A model generated the notes under the pieces. The model had not been told where the DNA came from. It ran no database searches and saw nothing but the letters and a program-made list of their open reading frames with translations. A stretch of DNA of 64,000 nt. Origin: Lysobacter capsici. GTDB lineage: Bacteria; Pseudomonadota; Gammaproteobacteria; Xanthomonadales; Xanthomonadaceae. How positions within the stretch are numbered: the first letter of the stretch is position 1; each line of letters starts with the position of its first letter. The translations under genes were made by a program, and so were the position numbers. The DNA lies in contig NZ_CP076103.1 in assembly GCF_018732085.1 (NCBI RefSeq), positions 5,270,001-5,334,000 on the forward strand, in the 5' to 3' direction. Positions 16,505-28,100 of the stretch are shown here, piece after piece.

Positions 16505-16945
16505 GGCGGTTCCGGAACAAAGGAAGGCCGCCACGCTAGCACAGGGCGCCGGGGCGGCCGCCCTGTCCATGGTCATGTAGGGAGTTGCGGGGTTGGCTGC
16601 GTTGGCGGGCGATGTCGCGGGCCCGCGGCGATGTGCTTTTTCTGCTTCGCGCGCTTGCCGAATTAGGTCGGGTTCATGCCTTGGCTCGGGGCGTGTTTCG
16701 TCGAGGCCTGCCTGGTCGGGGCCTGTTTGGGGTCCAGGGCTGTTTGAGCGCAGGGCTGTGCGGGCTCATGCCTGCTCAAGCCTGGTCTCTGCGCGACCTC
16801 AAGCCCGTTCGGGCGATTGCGACACTCGCCGGCCGCGGCGCGGACAGGCGCGCCCGGCGCGGCCGGCATCGATTTAGGTGGACCGATTCAGGCGCAGCGC
16901 TTTTTTAGATGGACCGATTCAGATGGAGCGATTCAGGCGGCGCGC
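16505..16945. other. Gene-free stretch with short GGACCGATTCAG repeats
   Basis: No convincing gene is seen. At 16876-16936 three near-identical units (TGGACCGATTCAGG, TGGACCGATTCAG, TGGAGCGATTCAGG) occur in direct orientation, two of them preceded by TTTAGATGGA/TTTAGGTGGA. Upstream, 16690-16800 has imprecise GGGCCTG/GGGCTG repetition. The upstream region of the prolyl oligopeptidase gene lies at its left edge. Confidence 0.6.
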
Positions 16946-17308
16946 TCAAGCCACGCGCGGCAGCGGCCGCGCGATCACCGCCGGACGAGCCCGGCGACGC
17001 GCCTGGACCGCGCCGCGACGGCGGCGGCGCACCGCCTGCCCGGCCTCGGCCGGCGCCACCCGGCGCCAACTCGGCAAACGGAACCGATGCAGCGCCCACC
17101 ACGCCATCGCCGGCATCGCCACCAGCCACATCGGCAACCAACCGATCGCGCTCTGGCTGCCGCGCGCGGCCGGCAGCATCAGCACCAGCAGCGCGCCGAT
17201 GGCCAGGGCGTAACGCAGGGCGGTGTCGAGGTCGGCGCGGACGAAACCGGCCTGGATGAAATCGGCCTGATCGGCGGCGGAACGGGTATCGGCGGCGGTG
17301 ACGGGCAT
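16946..17308 (-). CDS. Small inner-membrane protein of unknown function
   Basis: A 120-residue protein. It begins MPVTAADTRSAADQADFIQAG and has two hydrophobic segments: LRYALAIGALLVLMLPAARG (about 32-51) and IGWLPMWLVAMPAMAWWALH (about 56-75). A long Arg-rich cytoplasmic tail follows (VRRRRRGAVQARRRARP), giving a strongly basic C-terminus. No known domain is recognised. A Shine-Dalgarno TCCGGAGTC precedes the ATG at 17308. The upstream reading frame stays open, but composition and the ribosome-binding site favour this start. Codon use is like that of its neighbours. It is isolated, next to the transposase remnants. Confidence 0.7.
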   Translation of the reverse strand: MPVTAADTRSAADQADFIQAGFVRADLDTALRYALAIGALLVLMLPAARGSQSAIGWLPMWLVAMPAMAWWALHRFRLPSWRRVAPAEAGQAVRRRRRGAVQARRRARPAVIARPLPRVA

Positions 17309-17604
17309 GACCTGACTCCGGAACGGTGCAAGGGATGGGACGACGTTGTCCCTACCTTCCTGCCGTGGCGTCTCAGAGGTTGCGATGCTCACGACCGTTG
17401 GTCGGGGTGGGGCCGTGAGCGCACCGGGTGACGGGCTGCCGGAACGGAGCGAGAGTTCCAACGCCGAGCGGCGTGCGAGGCGGTCGCATCGGTCGAAATA
17501 TCCAACTGCGAAACTTTTCGGCCCGCTCGCGGCGACCATCCGCCATGCCTGTGCAAATATTTACGCGAAGCTCAAGTTTCTTTGGAAGAAGGAGTGACGA
17601 TAAC

Positions 17605-17963
17605 TCCGCCCCTGTTTCCAATAGCCATCTGCTGCATAGCTATCGTTACATTGAACTCAAGCCGGTGCGCGCGGGGACGATGAGGGGGCCGGGGAATTAT
17701 CGTTGCTCCAGCTATCGCACGAAAGCGTCAGGCAAACTCAATGCTTTGCTTACCCACACCCGGTTTATTTGGCCCTGGGTGCGGACAGTGCAAACCGTCG
17801 GCACGCGTATGCCAGTGTGGTTGTAGAGGCGCTAAATCCAGACGAGCTAGCTCTTATTCGATTGAGACTACAGCGACAACACGCGCTCGGCACCGAGCGG
17901 CTCCGGGCAATGATCCCAGCTACAGCGACGCGCAGGTCCGGCAAAGATCGGGCGTCCGTCTAA
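17605..17963 (+). pseudogene. Decayed REP-associated (Y1/IS200-like) transposase, copy 1
   Basis: Only the C-terminal part of a RAYT-type transposase can be read. HLLHSYRYIELKPVRAG and PGNYRCSSYRTKASGKLNAL match the conserved Y-R-Y-I-E-L-N-P-V-R-A and W-S-S-Y-R-A-N-A-x-G blocks. A frameshift near 17750 then moves the homology to another frame (PVYLALGADSANRRHAYASV, then NPDELALIRLRLQRQHALG). The N-terminal catalytic HUH part is missing. Without start, nucleophile and frame, it cannot encode a working enzyme. GC is lower than in flanking housekeeping genes. Confidence 0.8.
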
Positions 17964-17983
17964 AGATCGACTGGTTTCGGAGA

Positions 17984-18007
17984 GTGGATATGAAAGTCCA
18001 CTCTGCC
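17984..18007. repeat. AGAGTGGA hairpin after transposase remnant 1
   Basis: AGAGTGGA-TATGAAAG-TCCACTCT, a perfect 8-bp stem with an 8-base loop. A near copy (AGAGTGGA...TCCATTCT) is at 18674-18697 and a weaker one is near 18722-18748. Each follows transposase remnant sequence, as expected for structures belonging to a REP/RAYT element or its terminator. Confidence 0.7.
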
Positions 18008-18032
18008 CCCTGTTTTCGAGCACTGGATCGGA

Positions 18033-18176
18033 TTGGTTCACGTCGTCGCACGAACCGCGGCGGTTCTGCTGGTCTGGCACCTGTTTCCCGAGCATCGATT
18101 TCTGGCGATATCTGTTGTGATTGTCGTGCTCTACATCTTTGCCATAGCAGTTCTGAAAGTAGATGGCGGGGTTTGA
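18033..18176 (+). CDS. Possible small membrane peptide or remnant
   Basis: A 47-codon open frame starting at TTG and ending at TGA reads LVHVVARTAAVLLVWHLF, then PEHRFLAISVVIVVLYIF and AIAVLKVDGGV. It contains two hydrophobic stretches capable of spanning a membrane. There is no ATG and no convincing ribosome-binding site, and it lies between two decayed transposase copies. It could therefore be the surviving end of a larger membrane-protein gene. Listed because the hydrophobic pattern is unlikely in random noncoding DNA; no function is assigned. Confidence 0.25.
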   Translation: MVHVVARTAAVLLVWHLFPEHRFLAISVVIVVLYIFAIAVLKVDGGV

Positions 18177-18336
18177 CTAGAAGAGGCCTGGGCAATTCGC
18201 ACGAGGGCGCGTCTGATCTCGACTAGCTGTCATCGCGCCATGGCCTTTTGAGAGGGCGTCCCGCACCTTGTAAAAATGGCGGTGCAAGGCGTATCCGGTC
18301 GACAGCGTTAGTTATCCGCCGCGTTGCTGTCGGTAG

Positions 18337-18675
18337 ATCGAACTAAACCCATTGCACGCGGGAATGAGCAGTGCACCAGGCGATTACTGCTGGTCCAGAT
18401 ATCGAGCGAATGCGTTAGGCGAACCTGATGCTCTGCATACTCCGCATCCGGCCTATCTCGCCTTGGGCGAAAACGATGCAAGCCGTCTGCAGGCTTATGC
18501 CGGCCTGGTCGCAGAAGTGCTAAATCCAGGCGAACTAACTCCTCACTTGGGTACGACTGCAACGACAACATGCCTTCGGTACCGACAGGTTTCTAGTCAT
18601 GATCGAAGCCCAGTTACGGCGGCACGCGGGCTCGACAAAGATCGAACGTCTATCCAAGGTTCGGCCGGTCTCTGA
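18337..18675 (+). pseudogene. Decayed REP-associated transposase, copy 2
   Basis: A second C-terminal RAYT fragment in one open frame: IELNPLHAGM, then SSAPGDYCWSRYRANALGEP and DALHTPHPAYLALGENDASR, and AYAGLVAEVLNPGEL. It is better preserved than copy 1 through this region but lacks everything N-terminal of the IELNP block, including the HUH and catalytic Tyr motifs. It diverges after GEL. It is a separate degenerate copy, since the two differ by many substitutions. The AGAGTGGA hairpin follows it at 18674-18697. Confidence 0.78.
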
Positions 18676-18748
18676 GAGTGGAAGGAAAAGTCCATTCTGC
18701 GCCCTGTTTTGCAATCTGCTTCGGAGTGATTCGAAAATTCCACTCTGC
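18674..18748. repeat. AGAGTGGA-type hairpins after transposase remnant 2
   Basis: Two structures: AGAGTGGA-AGGAAAAG-TCCATTCT (one mismatch) and GAGTG-ATTCGAAAATTC-CACTC. The second is followed by CCCCTTTTTTATTT, an A/T-rich run that could serve as a terminator reading rightward. Both are related to the hairpin at 17984-18007. Confidence 0.6.
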
Positions 18749-18773
18749 CCTCTTCGCTGCCCCCTTTTTTATT

Positions 18774-19139
18774 TCAGTCGGGTGCTATGTCAACTCCGAC
18801 ATCGATATCGATTACGGTTACCTCTCTTTGTTCCCCGGTCGGCTGAACGTGTAGCCACTTATCAGATTCTTCCATTTCAAATATTAGTTCGATGTGGAGT
18901 TTTTTTGCCAGAGCGAGGGCCACGATGCGTTCGTCTATCTTGTCTTTATCAGTATATGTGACAAGGCATCCGCATTTGAATCCGACGTCAAATGTGGTGA
19001 TTTGGGCGATCCCGTCGGGATTTGGAAAGTAATACAGGGGCGACGCGACACTAAAGCCCAAAATGTCGCTTAGAGCCGTTATTAGTGTAAGTTCATCAAT
19101 GTTGTCTTTTAAGAAAAATTGAAATTCTTGATTGCCCAT
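18774..19139 (-). CDS. Probable immunity protein for the RHS C-terminal tip
   Basis: A 121-residue acidic, soluble protein with no signal peptide: MGNQEFQFFLKDNIDELTLI, then ALSDILGFSVASPLYYFPNP, a strand block VGFKCGCLVTYTDKDKIDE and a helix ERIVALALAKKLHIELIFEM. No named family is recognised. It starts 30 bp after the stop of the giant RHS gene on the same strand. It is markedly AT-richer than the surrounding genome, as is the RHS tip. This position, size and acidity fit a cognate immunity gene of a polymorphic toxin; the function is inferred from context, not from homology. Confidence 0.65.
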   Translation of the reverse strand: MGNQEFQFFLKDNIDELTLITALSDILGFSVASPLYYFPNPDGIAQITTFDVGFKCGCLVTYTDKDKIDERIVALALAKKLHIELIFEMEESDKWLHVQPTGEQREVTVIDIDVGVDIAPD

Positions 19140-19169
19140 CGTTTGCGCTCCGGGTTATTAGAGTCGAAC

Positions 19170-22100
19170 TTAGAATTTATGATCTCTTAGTTTGTAAATA
19201 TTTATATCTCCAGATTTTTCCGACTCCAATGCTCCGATAATCCAGCGGACGCGCCTGGCATTTTCATATGTTAGTTTTACTCCATCATCGAGGCGGGATA
19301 TATAATTGAGTGCGGTATCTTTTCCCTCACGTTGATAAATAACCAGTGCGTTGTACTCTTGACTCGTGACATTTACGATGTTGTCGCCGGATACGGGATG
19401 TATGGTTGTAGTTCCGCTATGCGTTCCCCAGACACGACCAGATGATGTATAGAAGAATTCTCCTTTCTTGGTTGCTAGGCCAGCTCGAATTTCCGCTAGA
19501 TCGTCGTAGGCCGCTTGACGCGGACCCAGGAATATTGAGTTTCCCGAGCGATTGGGTTTTGTGAACTTTCCATAAAAATGCCTCATGGATAAAGAGAGGT
19601 GTGAGTAGGGGGTTTCATTCGCGCGAGAACCATCGATCTCTACAGTCTGACTGATTCCGCTGGAACTGGTTTGATCCTCATACAAGGGTTCTGAAGCGTC
19701 ACTTTCTACCGGACTCTCGTTGGTTGCAAGTGACTCGGCGGAAGATGCAGCAAAATCACGTAAGGCGCTACCCCTAATTAGGTTTCGGGCGGTGGAGCCG
19801 ACGCCAAAAATTGCAGCGCCAACCCGTTCGTCATCTTCATATTCCGGTATTTTCTGATGAAGAGTGTCTGTAAGTGGTCTCTGACCGCCGCTAATAAATC
19901 CGAACGGTGTAGTGCCTTCAAAAGTACCTAGGATGTCTACAAGCGCATGCGTAGCGGCTTTAACTAAGCCGATGGCGGTCCCGCCGCGTGTTGCATCCGT
20001 AATGGTGTTCTTGTGATCATGTAGATAGGTGATGCCGGGGGCAACGCGATCCAGCACGGTGCGTGCAGCTCCATTCGCTACATCGTAAATCGGCCGGTCA
20101 TACCAAGGCATATCGTCTGTGGCTTTGTAACGGCTTGATGATTCAATTTTAATTCTTTCGGGTACTCGCACGTCATAATGTTCGCCATCTTGGTCGAATG
20201 TTCCTCCATGAGTAACATTTACGATGCTCTTGGAGTGGATGTTCCTCGCCCAAAATTGCCATGCGCTTCCGTCGATGGTCGCGGTAACTGTATCCAGAGT
20301 GGCGATGCCGTCGACGTTTTGTTGCCTTGCGGGCACCGAGACAGATACCACCGAATTATCATTACTGTTGGTGACATTGCCTCTCGCGCGGTCTATTGCT
20401 TGATTTTCGGTGCCACCTATTGCATTGCCGATCAAATTTCCTAAAGCATTGCCGAATGCGTCGCTGACGATTGAACGCAAGTCGAACCCATCACCAATAC
20501 CCATAACGTTGCGAGTTGCGGCGCTGACCACACCTGCGGTCATGCCTTCGGTAAAGCTTCTGCTGAAGTTCGAATTAAGTTTGAGTCGATCGCTGATTGC
20601 CGGACCTGCATAAGATGCGACCAGATTCGTAAAGGTACCTGCAACGATATTTCGCCAACTGAAGCTGGTATCCAGCCCGGCAATCTTGTCACCGGCATAC
20701 GCTGCCAGCGGATTACCGATGGCTTGAGCGGCCACTCTGCCAAATCCAGCTGTTGCACTGACCGCCTGCTCTGCGCCATCGACGGTACTACCAAATCCTG
20801 CAGCGGCTCCACCAGCGATCTCGGCAATGCCGCCTGTAATAGCGCCTGTAATTGCTCCGGCCGCAACCGCCCGCCAGCTGAAACTGGATATTCCCATGAA
20901 GCTGCCGGCGGCTTGGCCAGCCAGAGCGCCAGCTGCACCAGCGACGCCGCCAATGAACATGGCGGTACCTAGTCCTAGCGTGCCTGCTGTAGGCAGCGCA
21001 GCCAGGATGGTGCCGCCCGTAAAGACAGCAACGGCTACAACGATGACTAAGACGATCACCTTGGCGACGCTGCTGCAGGCGGCCTTCGGCGGCGGTATAT
21101 GGGGCAAACTCGGCGTAGTCGACCCAATCGCTTCGGACGGGTTATACGGCTTGAACGTACCCGCATCGTTGCGACTGACATCAACGTTCGGCGCTTCCAA
21201 CTGCAAACCGCCACCGATTTCCTGATCCGGATCGCCCAAGCCGTTCGCCTGCGCCAGCACGTACCACTGCTGTTCGTTGCCGTACACGCGACGAGCCAGG
21301 TCGCGCAGGGTCTCGCCGGCCAGCGCGCTGACCTTGCCGCCGCCGGCTTCGTACATGCCCATGCCGTTGAGGCTGACGATGCCGCGCTCGCCTTCGCGCA
21401 CTTGCGCCATCTGCTGGCCGCCGGCGTAGGCGAACAGGTAGTTCGGTTTGGTCGTGCCGGTCTGGGTGAACTGGCCGTTGTTTAGCGTGCCTTCGCGGCG
21501 GGTCTGGACCTGGCCGTCGCCGTTGTAGGCGTAGTAGCGCACGCGGTCGTCGAGGGTGCCGTTCTTCAGGCGGGTGTTTTCGACCTGCGAGATCAGGCGG
21601 CCGTAGGCGTCGTACGTCAGCGTGTTGGTGGTGGGCTTGTAGTTGTTGTCGGTGCTGACGCCGCTGACGCTCTTCTCCTGGTAGCTCTCCCAGCCTTCGT
21701 AGGTGACGGTGTAGGTGTGCGTGTAGCCAGGAGCGAAGGTACGGTAACTCCAGGCCTTGCCGGTGACGTCATAGGTGCTCTGGTTGTTGCTGTCGAGGTA
21801 GTCGACGCGGCTCTTGCGAACATTGAGCACGCTGGTGTCGGTGGCCTGGCGGCCGTTCTCGTTATTCCGCGCGGCCTGGCGGACCCAGTTGGCCAGGTCG
21901 CCGTTGCGGGTCCAGTGTTCCTGATAGATCAGGCGGCCATCGGCGTCGTAGGCGAAGTTCTCCGCCTGCGAGAGCCAACCACCGATGTCGTAGGTCTCGT
22001 ACTCCTCGTGGATCTCGCCGGGCCTGGAGGTATAGGTGTAGGTCTCGCCCGCGGCGATGTAAGAGCGGCTACCGAGTTGGCGGTTGTTGGCGTCGTAGCT

Positions 22101-25100
22101 GAAGACGCGCTCGATACCACCGTAGTAGCTGCCGCCGCCGTACTGCTCCTGGAATTCGACGGTACGATTGCCGCGCAGATCGAAGTCGCTGCGCTGCACT
22201 TTGAGATCGTTGCCGCGGTAGAAGGTGCGGGTGACCGCATGGCCGGCGGCGTCGTAGCCCAGTTGATACGAGTCGCCGCCCTGCGCCGCCAGCACGATCT
22301 GGCCGTTGACCAGGCGACCGTTGTTGATCGCGATGCGGTTTTCGGCGTCGTAGGTGAACCAGTAGTCGCGCACGTCGATCGGGGTGGGCGTGCTCGCCAT
22401 GGTGCTGGCGGCGGTTGCCGTGCCGGCGCTCTCGGACTCGGGCGCCATGTCGAAGCTCAGGCTGCTTTCGGCTGGGCCGCCGGGTTGCGACAGCGGTACG
22501 CCACCACCAGCGCGGTAGAAGACGCGGACAGTGAAGCTCATGTCCGCGAACGCGCCGAAACTGTCGGTGGCACGCACGGTGACGGTGTAGGTCTTGGTCT
22601 GACCCGGCGGGAAAAAGTCGAACTGGTGGCCGGCGAAACCGCCGCGACCGTAGCCGTACTCGACCCACGCCGGCGAGTTGACCAGCTGATACGTCAACGG
22701 ATTACCGTCTGCATCGATGAAAGCATCCGCCGGCCATCCGGTGCCTCCACTGACGCCGGTACTCTCGGATACTTCGATGTATACATCTTGCGGGGTGTAG
22801 TTGCGCTGTGGTGCGCGGTTGGGCGGGGCGACGGCGTTGACGGTGAGAACGAAACTGGTGCTGGCGCTGGCGTACCCATCGCTGCCGGTCACGGTGACGG
22901 TGTAGCTGCCGGCGGTGCTCGCGGTGCCTTCGATGAAACCGTCGCTGCTCAGGTACATGCCCGACGGCAGACCGGTGGCGGTATGGATCACCCCACCGTC
23001 GGGGTCGCTGAACCGCGGAATCTCGTAGACGAACGGTGTGCCGACACTCGTCGTCTGGTTCGGAATCGACGAGGCCACCGGCGGGCGGTTGACGAAGCTG
23101 CGCATGAAGAAGCTCATGCGGGTACTGGCCCCGAACTGGTCGGTGGCGGTATAGAACACGTTGAACTCGCCTGCCGTGGTGGCCACGCCGCTGATGGTGC
23201 GGCTTGCAGCATCGAAGCTTAGACCCGGCGGCAGCGGGGCGATCTGATAGGTGATCGCATCGCCTTCTGGATCGGTGAAGGCGGGCAGTTGTGCGCTGTA
23301 CGGGTAGCCGACCGCGGCGGGAGACAAACCGAAACTGGTGGGCGCGCGTGGAGCCTCATTGCCGTTACGCACGGTGATCGCGAGGGTCGTGGTCTTGGTC
23401 GCGCCGCTGGTGTCGGTGGCGGTGAAGCTGATGGTGTAGACCGTGCCCGCGGGAATGTCGCCGGGTACTTGCCCGATCAGGCGCAGTTCCGGGCGTGCAG
23501 GATTGTCGATGCGCTGGAACGACAGCCACGCGGGTAGGCCGCTGGCAGCAACGGTGAAGCTGTCGCCATCGGGGTCGGTGAACGCCTGCGCCAGCGGACT
23601 CGACCAGCTGAAGTCGTTGTTGCGCATCGCGACCGCGGCGGGCAGCGGCGACGGACCGGTCGGCGCGCTGTTGGCGGCGGCGTTGACGTGAATGGTCTTG
23701 ACCACCGATTGGCCGTTCTGGTCGGTCGCGCGCAGCATCACCGCGAACACGCCGACGGCGGTCGGGTTGGCGCGCAGCAGCATCGTGGCCGGATCGATCT
23801 GCAGCCAGGCCGGCAACGAACTCAGGTTGTCGATGCTCAGGCGCAGTTGATCGCCGATGTCGAGGTCGTAGAAATAGTCGCTGGCGCGCAGGGTCTTGGT
23901 GAGACTCGTACCGACCTTGACCGGGATCGTCTCCGGCGCGGTGTTGAACACTTCCGGGCCGGCGTTGCTGCGCACGTACAAGGTGAACGAGGTCGCGGCC
24001 GCGTTGCCGGGGTTGCCGGTTTCCGAGACGACCAGGCGGATGCCCAGGTCCTGATCCGCGGCGTTGGCGGCGGGCTGGGCGGTGAAGATGATCTGGCCGG
24101 TGGCGGCATCGCGGCGCGCGGTCAGCCACGGTGGCAGGGGGTTACCGTCGAACAGGCTGATCTGCAGGGTCAGCGGGTCCTGCTGGGCATCCAGGAAGAT
24201 CTCGTTGAACACCAGCGCGAACTCGGTGGTCGCGCCCTTGTGGACCGAGCGCGGGGGCGGCGATTTCACCAGCTGCGGGGCAGTGTTTATCGCGGGCACT
24301 TCGGCCGAGTCGGCGCCGTAACCGGCCGAGGCCTGCACACGGCGTCGGTTGCCGACGGCGTCGTAGCTGTAGGTCAGGTCGAACGCGCGCTTGGCCGCGC
24401 CGTTGGACAGGTCGTCCTGGACTACGCGCTGGACGCGGTTGTTGCTGTCGTACCAGGTGCGGGTGATCGTATGCACGACCTTGCCGCCGGCGTCGGTGGT
24501 GTTGTTTTCTTCGAGCGTGCGGTTGCCGGCGGCGTCGTACTCGTAGCGGTGAGTCGGGGCGGCGCCGTTCTCGTGCAGCGCTTTGATCAAGCCATTGGCG
24601 TAGTAGGTGGTGTAGCGGATGGCATACGCGGCCGGACCGCCCGTCTGACTTTCCGCGGTGATCTGTCCGGTCGTAGCGTCGTAGGCGTAATCGAAATCGC
24701 GGCCGCTGAGGTTGTTGTGGTCGATTAGGCGGCCGTGGATGTCGTAGTTCCATGCCAACTCGTCCACCCGCACCGCTTCGCCATCGCGATCGGTGATGGT
24801 CGCCGAGCCCGACCGTGCGTTGGTCTCGAATATCTTGCGACCTTGCACGTCATGAGCATAGCCGGTCACCACCCCCATCGCGGTCTGCGAGCGCAGCATG
24901 AGATGGCGGCTGTCGTAGTCGTAGAACGACAGATTGTTGAGCGCATCGAACACGTGGATACGGTCGCCGTTCTGGTTCAGACCATAGCGCTGCAATGCCG
25001 CGCGCGCGCGCCCGCCGGCACCGTTGGCGAGGTAGTCACCAATCTCGACCACCCGGCCAAGGCGATCGTAGTCCTGGTAGGTCAGGTAGCCGAGCGGGTT

Positions 25101-28100
25101 CTGGGTGATGCGCTGGTTGCCCAGTGCATCGAAACCGAAACGAGTCGTCTGGCCGAGCGCGTCGTGTGTGACGATCAGGCGGCCTGCCGCGTCGTACTCG
25201 TTGCTGCGGGTGTTGCCGTTGGCGTCGCGGGTGCCGATCAGGCGGCCGAGCGCGTCGTAGAACCACTGGTTGACCGGGCGCACCCAGCTGACCGCGCCGG
25301 TATCGGACACGACCTGGACGATCGGGCGCTCGTCGCGCACGACCTGGTTGGACTCGTTGTACTGGTAGTTGGTGCGGTAGCCGCGTGCGTCGATCACTTC
25401 CAGCACGTTGCCCCAGCGGTCCAGGCGTTGCTGGATGTTGGATGTGGCGTTCGGGTCGGCGGTGTGCGACGGCAGGCGAGTGGCGGTGGTGCGGCCCAGG
25501 CGATCGGTGGTGTTCCAGGTGATCGCGTCTACTTTCTGTCCGTCGGACGTGGCGACCACGTGGGTTTCGCGCACTTGATGTCCGGCGAGGTTGTAGCCGA
25601 AGTTCTTGATCACGAATGTTTCGTTCGACGTGACCAAGCGACCGGCGCCGTCGTAACCGTAGTTCAGGCTGCCCGCGATGCCGGCATAAGTCTTCTGGAC
25701 GATCTCGCCAAACGCGTTGTAGACCACCGCCTCGGACTGGTCGGTGCCGGAACCGGCGCCATTGAGCAGGTCGCGCGTCTGGCTGTTGCCGGTCTGGCGG
25801 CCGGCCTTGTCGTAGCTGTACCAGCCATGCACGCGCACGTCGCGGCCGCTTATGGCGCCGTTGAGTATGTACCAGCGATGGACGACATTGTCCGCCGCGT
25901 CGTAGTCGCTGTAGGACGTGTCGCCGTGACTGTTGCTGGTGGCGACCGCGCGACCCTGCCAGTCGTATCGGATCCGATCGATCTGGTCTTTGTTGGCGTC
26001 TTCGACGACGGCGCCCGCGGCGCTCTTGCCGCTGGCGAACCGGCGAGTCAGCACGATATTGCCGAAGGCATCGTAGATCATGCCGGTATACGGCGAGACG
26101 TATTCGTACATCCACGACGTCGTCAGATCCCGGTCGGTGCCGCTGCCCAGCAAGGAGAAGGTCGTATCGTTGATGACGGCGCGCACCGGCTCGGTCACGC
26201 TGACCGCGTTGCCGAGCGAGTCGTAGTCGGTCTTGGTGATGCCGGTATCGTCGATGACTTCGGTGACGCGGTTTTCGCCGTTGTAGCGGAACTGGGTGAA
26301 CACATCGCGCACGCCGGAGCTGCCGTCGTTGCGCTGGAAGTGGCGCACCACGGCTTGGATCGACTTGCGGCCCAATGCGTCGTAGCCGTAACGGATCGCG
26401 CGATCGTAGCCGCTGACGTCGTCGCCGGCCGGCGGCGGGTTGGGCGGTGCCAGCGTGGTCAGGCCGATGGTCGACACGGCGCGGGCGAACTCGACGGTTT
26501 CGGTGACTTCGCCGGTGGCGTTGTACTGGGTGCGGGTGACGTAGCCTTCGGCGTCGACGGTCATCACGACCCGGCCGAGTTCGTCGTAGTAGGTGTAGGT
26601 GTCGGCCCAGCGGGCGCTCGGCTGGCCGGCGGCGCCCTCGAGCAGCACCGATTCCTTGACCTTCTGGCCGTAGGCGTCGTACTCGACCTGCACCGTCGGC
26701 GTACCGGTCGCGGCATTGCCGGCGGCGGTGTAATACGTAACCTGCGCCTGCTCAACGCGCACCGCGAATCCGCGCTGATCGTAAACGGTGGTGATGGTAC
26801 GGTCGTTGCCGCTTGCGGCGACGGCGCCCGCGGTTTGGATCTGCGCCAGCGTGATCGGCTGGCCCGCGCTCCAGCCCGCCATCGCGGCGGTGTTCAGCCT
26901 GGCTTCGTGGCGACGCAGTTGGGTCTTTTGTCCGAAGCCGTCGTAGCTGTTGCGGGTGACGTAGGCTTCCGCATCGACGTCGTACAGCAGTTGGCCGAGC
27001 GCGTCATAGACCTTGTAGCTGTAGTTGCCACGCACGTCCTTCTGTACCACGGCGCGGCCGAGTGCGTCGTAGCCAATCTCGATGGTCGGCTGAATGCCGG
27101 ACGCGATCAGTTGTCCGCTGGCCGGATCGATCTTGCCGGCATCGGGGAAGATGGTGCGGATCTGATGACCGCGACTGTCGTACTCGTAGCGGGTGCTGCG
27201 GCTCTGGGCGGTGTCGGCGTTCTCGATCCGGGTGACGACGTTGCCCAGTGCGTCGTATGCGGTCCGGGTGATGACGCGACGCACGCCATAGCTCTGGTTG
27301 CCGGCGGCATCGACGGTGGCGATCCATACGTCCGGGCTGGTTTCCGAAACGCGGCGTCCGGCCAGATCGTAGGTATACGTCCAGGCGTTGCCGCTTTTGT
27401 TGGTGTAGCTCGTGACCTGGCCCAGCGCGTCGTAGACGTAACGTTCGACCTGATTCAGTGCGTCGTTGACGGTCAGCACATGGCCTACGGCATCGTAGGT
27501 GGTGCGGACGCTGCGGGTGTCGGTCTGGCCGGCGATCGCAGCGGCGATCGCCGCTTCGGTCATCGCGGTGGCGGTCGGGATCAGCGCGCCGTAGCGGCGG
27601 GTCTCGACGACTCGGCCGACGCCGTCGTAGCGCTGCTCGGTGACGGCACCGGCGTCGTCCATGCTGAAACGCAATTGATCGGCGGCGTCGTAGACGTAGC
27701 GGGTCTGATGCTGTTTCGCGGCCGAATTTCCGCCGGCGGCGGCGATCGCCGTCGCCGCGGCGCCGAGGGTCGAAGCCGTGGATACGGGAATGGTGATGCC
27801 GTAAGCGATCGCTTCGATCATCCGCCCGGCGGCATCGTAACGGCGTTCGCTGATTGTCTTGGCGCTGCTGCTGGACCAGACCAGCTCATAACGCAATCGG
27901 CCGCCGGCATCGTAGATGCGTTCGACGTTGCGGTCTTCTGCGGAGGTCGCAGTGATCACCGCGTCGAGTTCGGCCGGCGTCGCCGTGCCGGCCAGCAGAC
28001 GCGTGCGCAGGGCGGCGGTCAATGCCGCAGCTTTGGAGTATTGCTTTTCCGATACGATCCGGCCGGCGGCATCGTAGCCGTAAGTGCGTACGAAGCCGAG

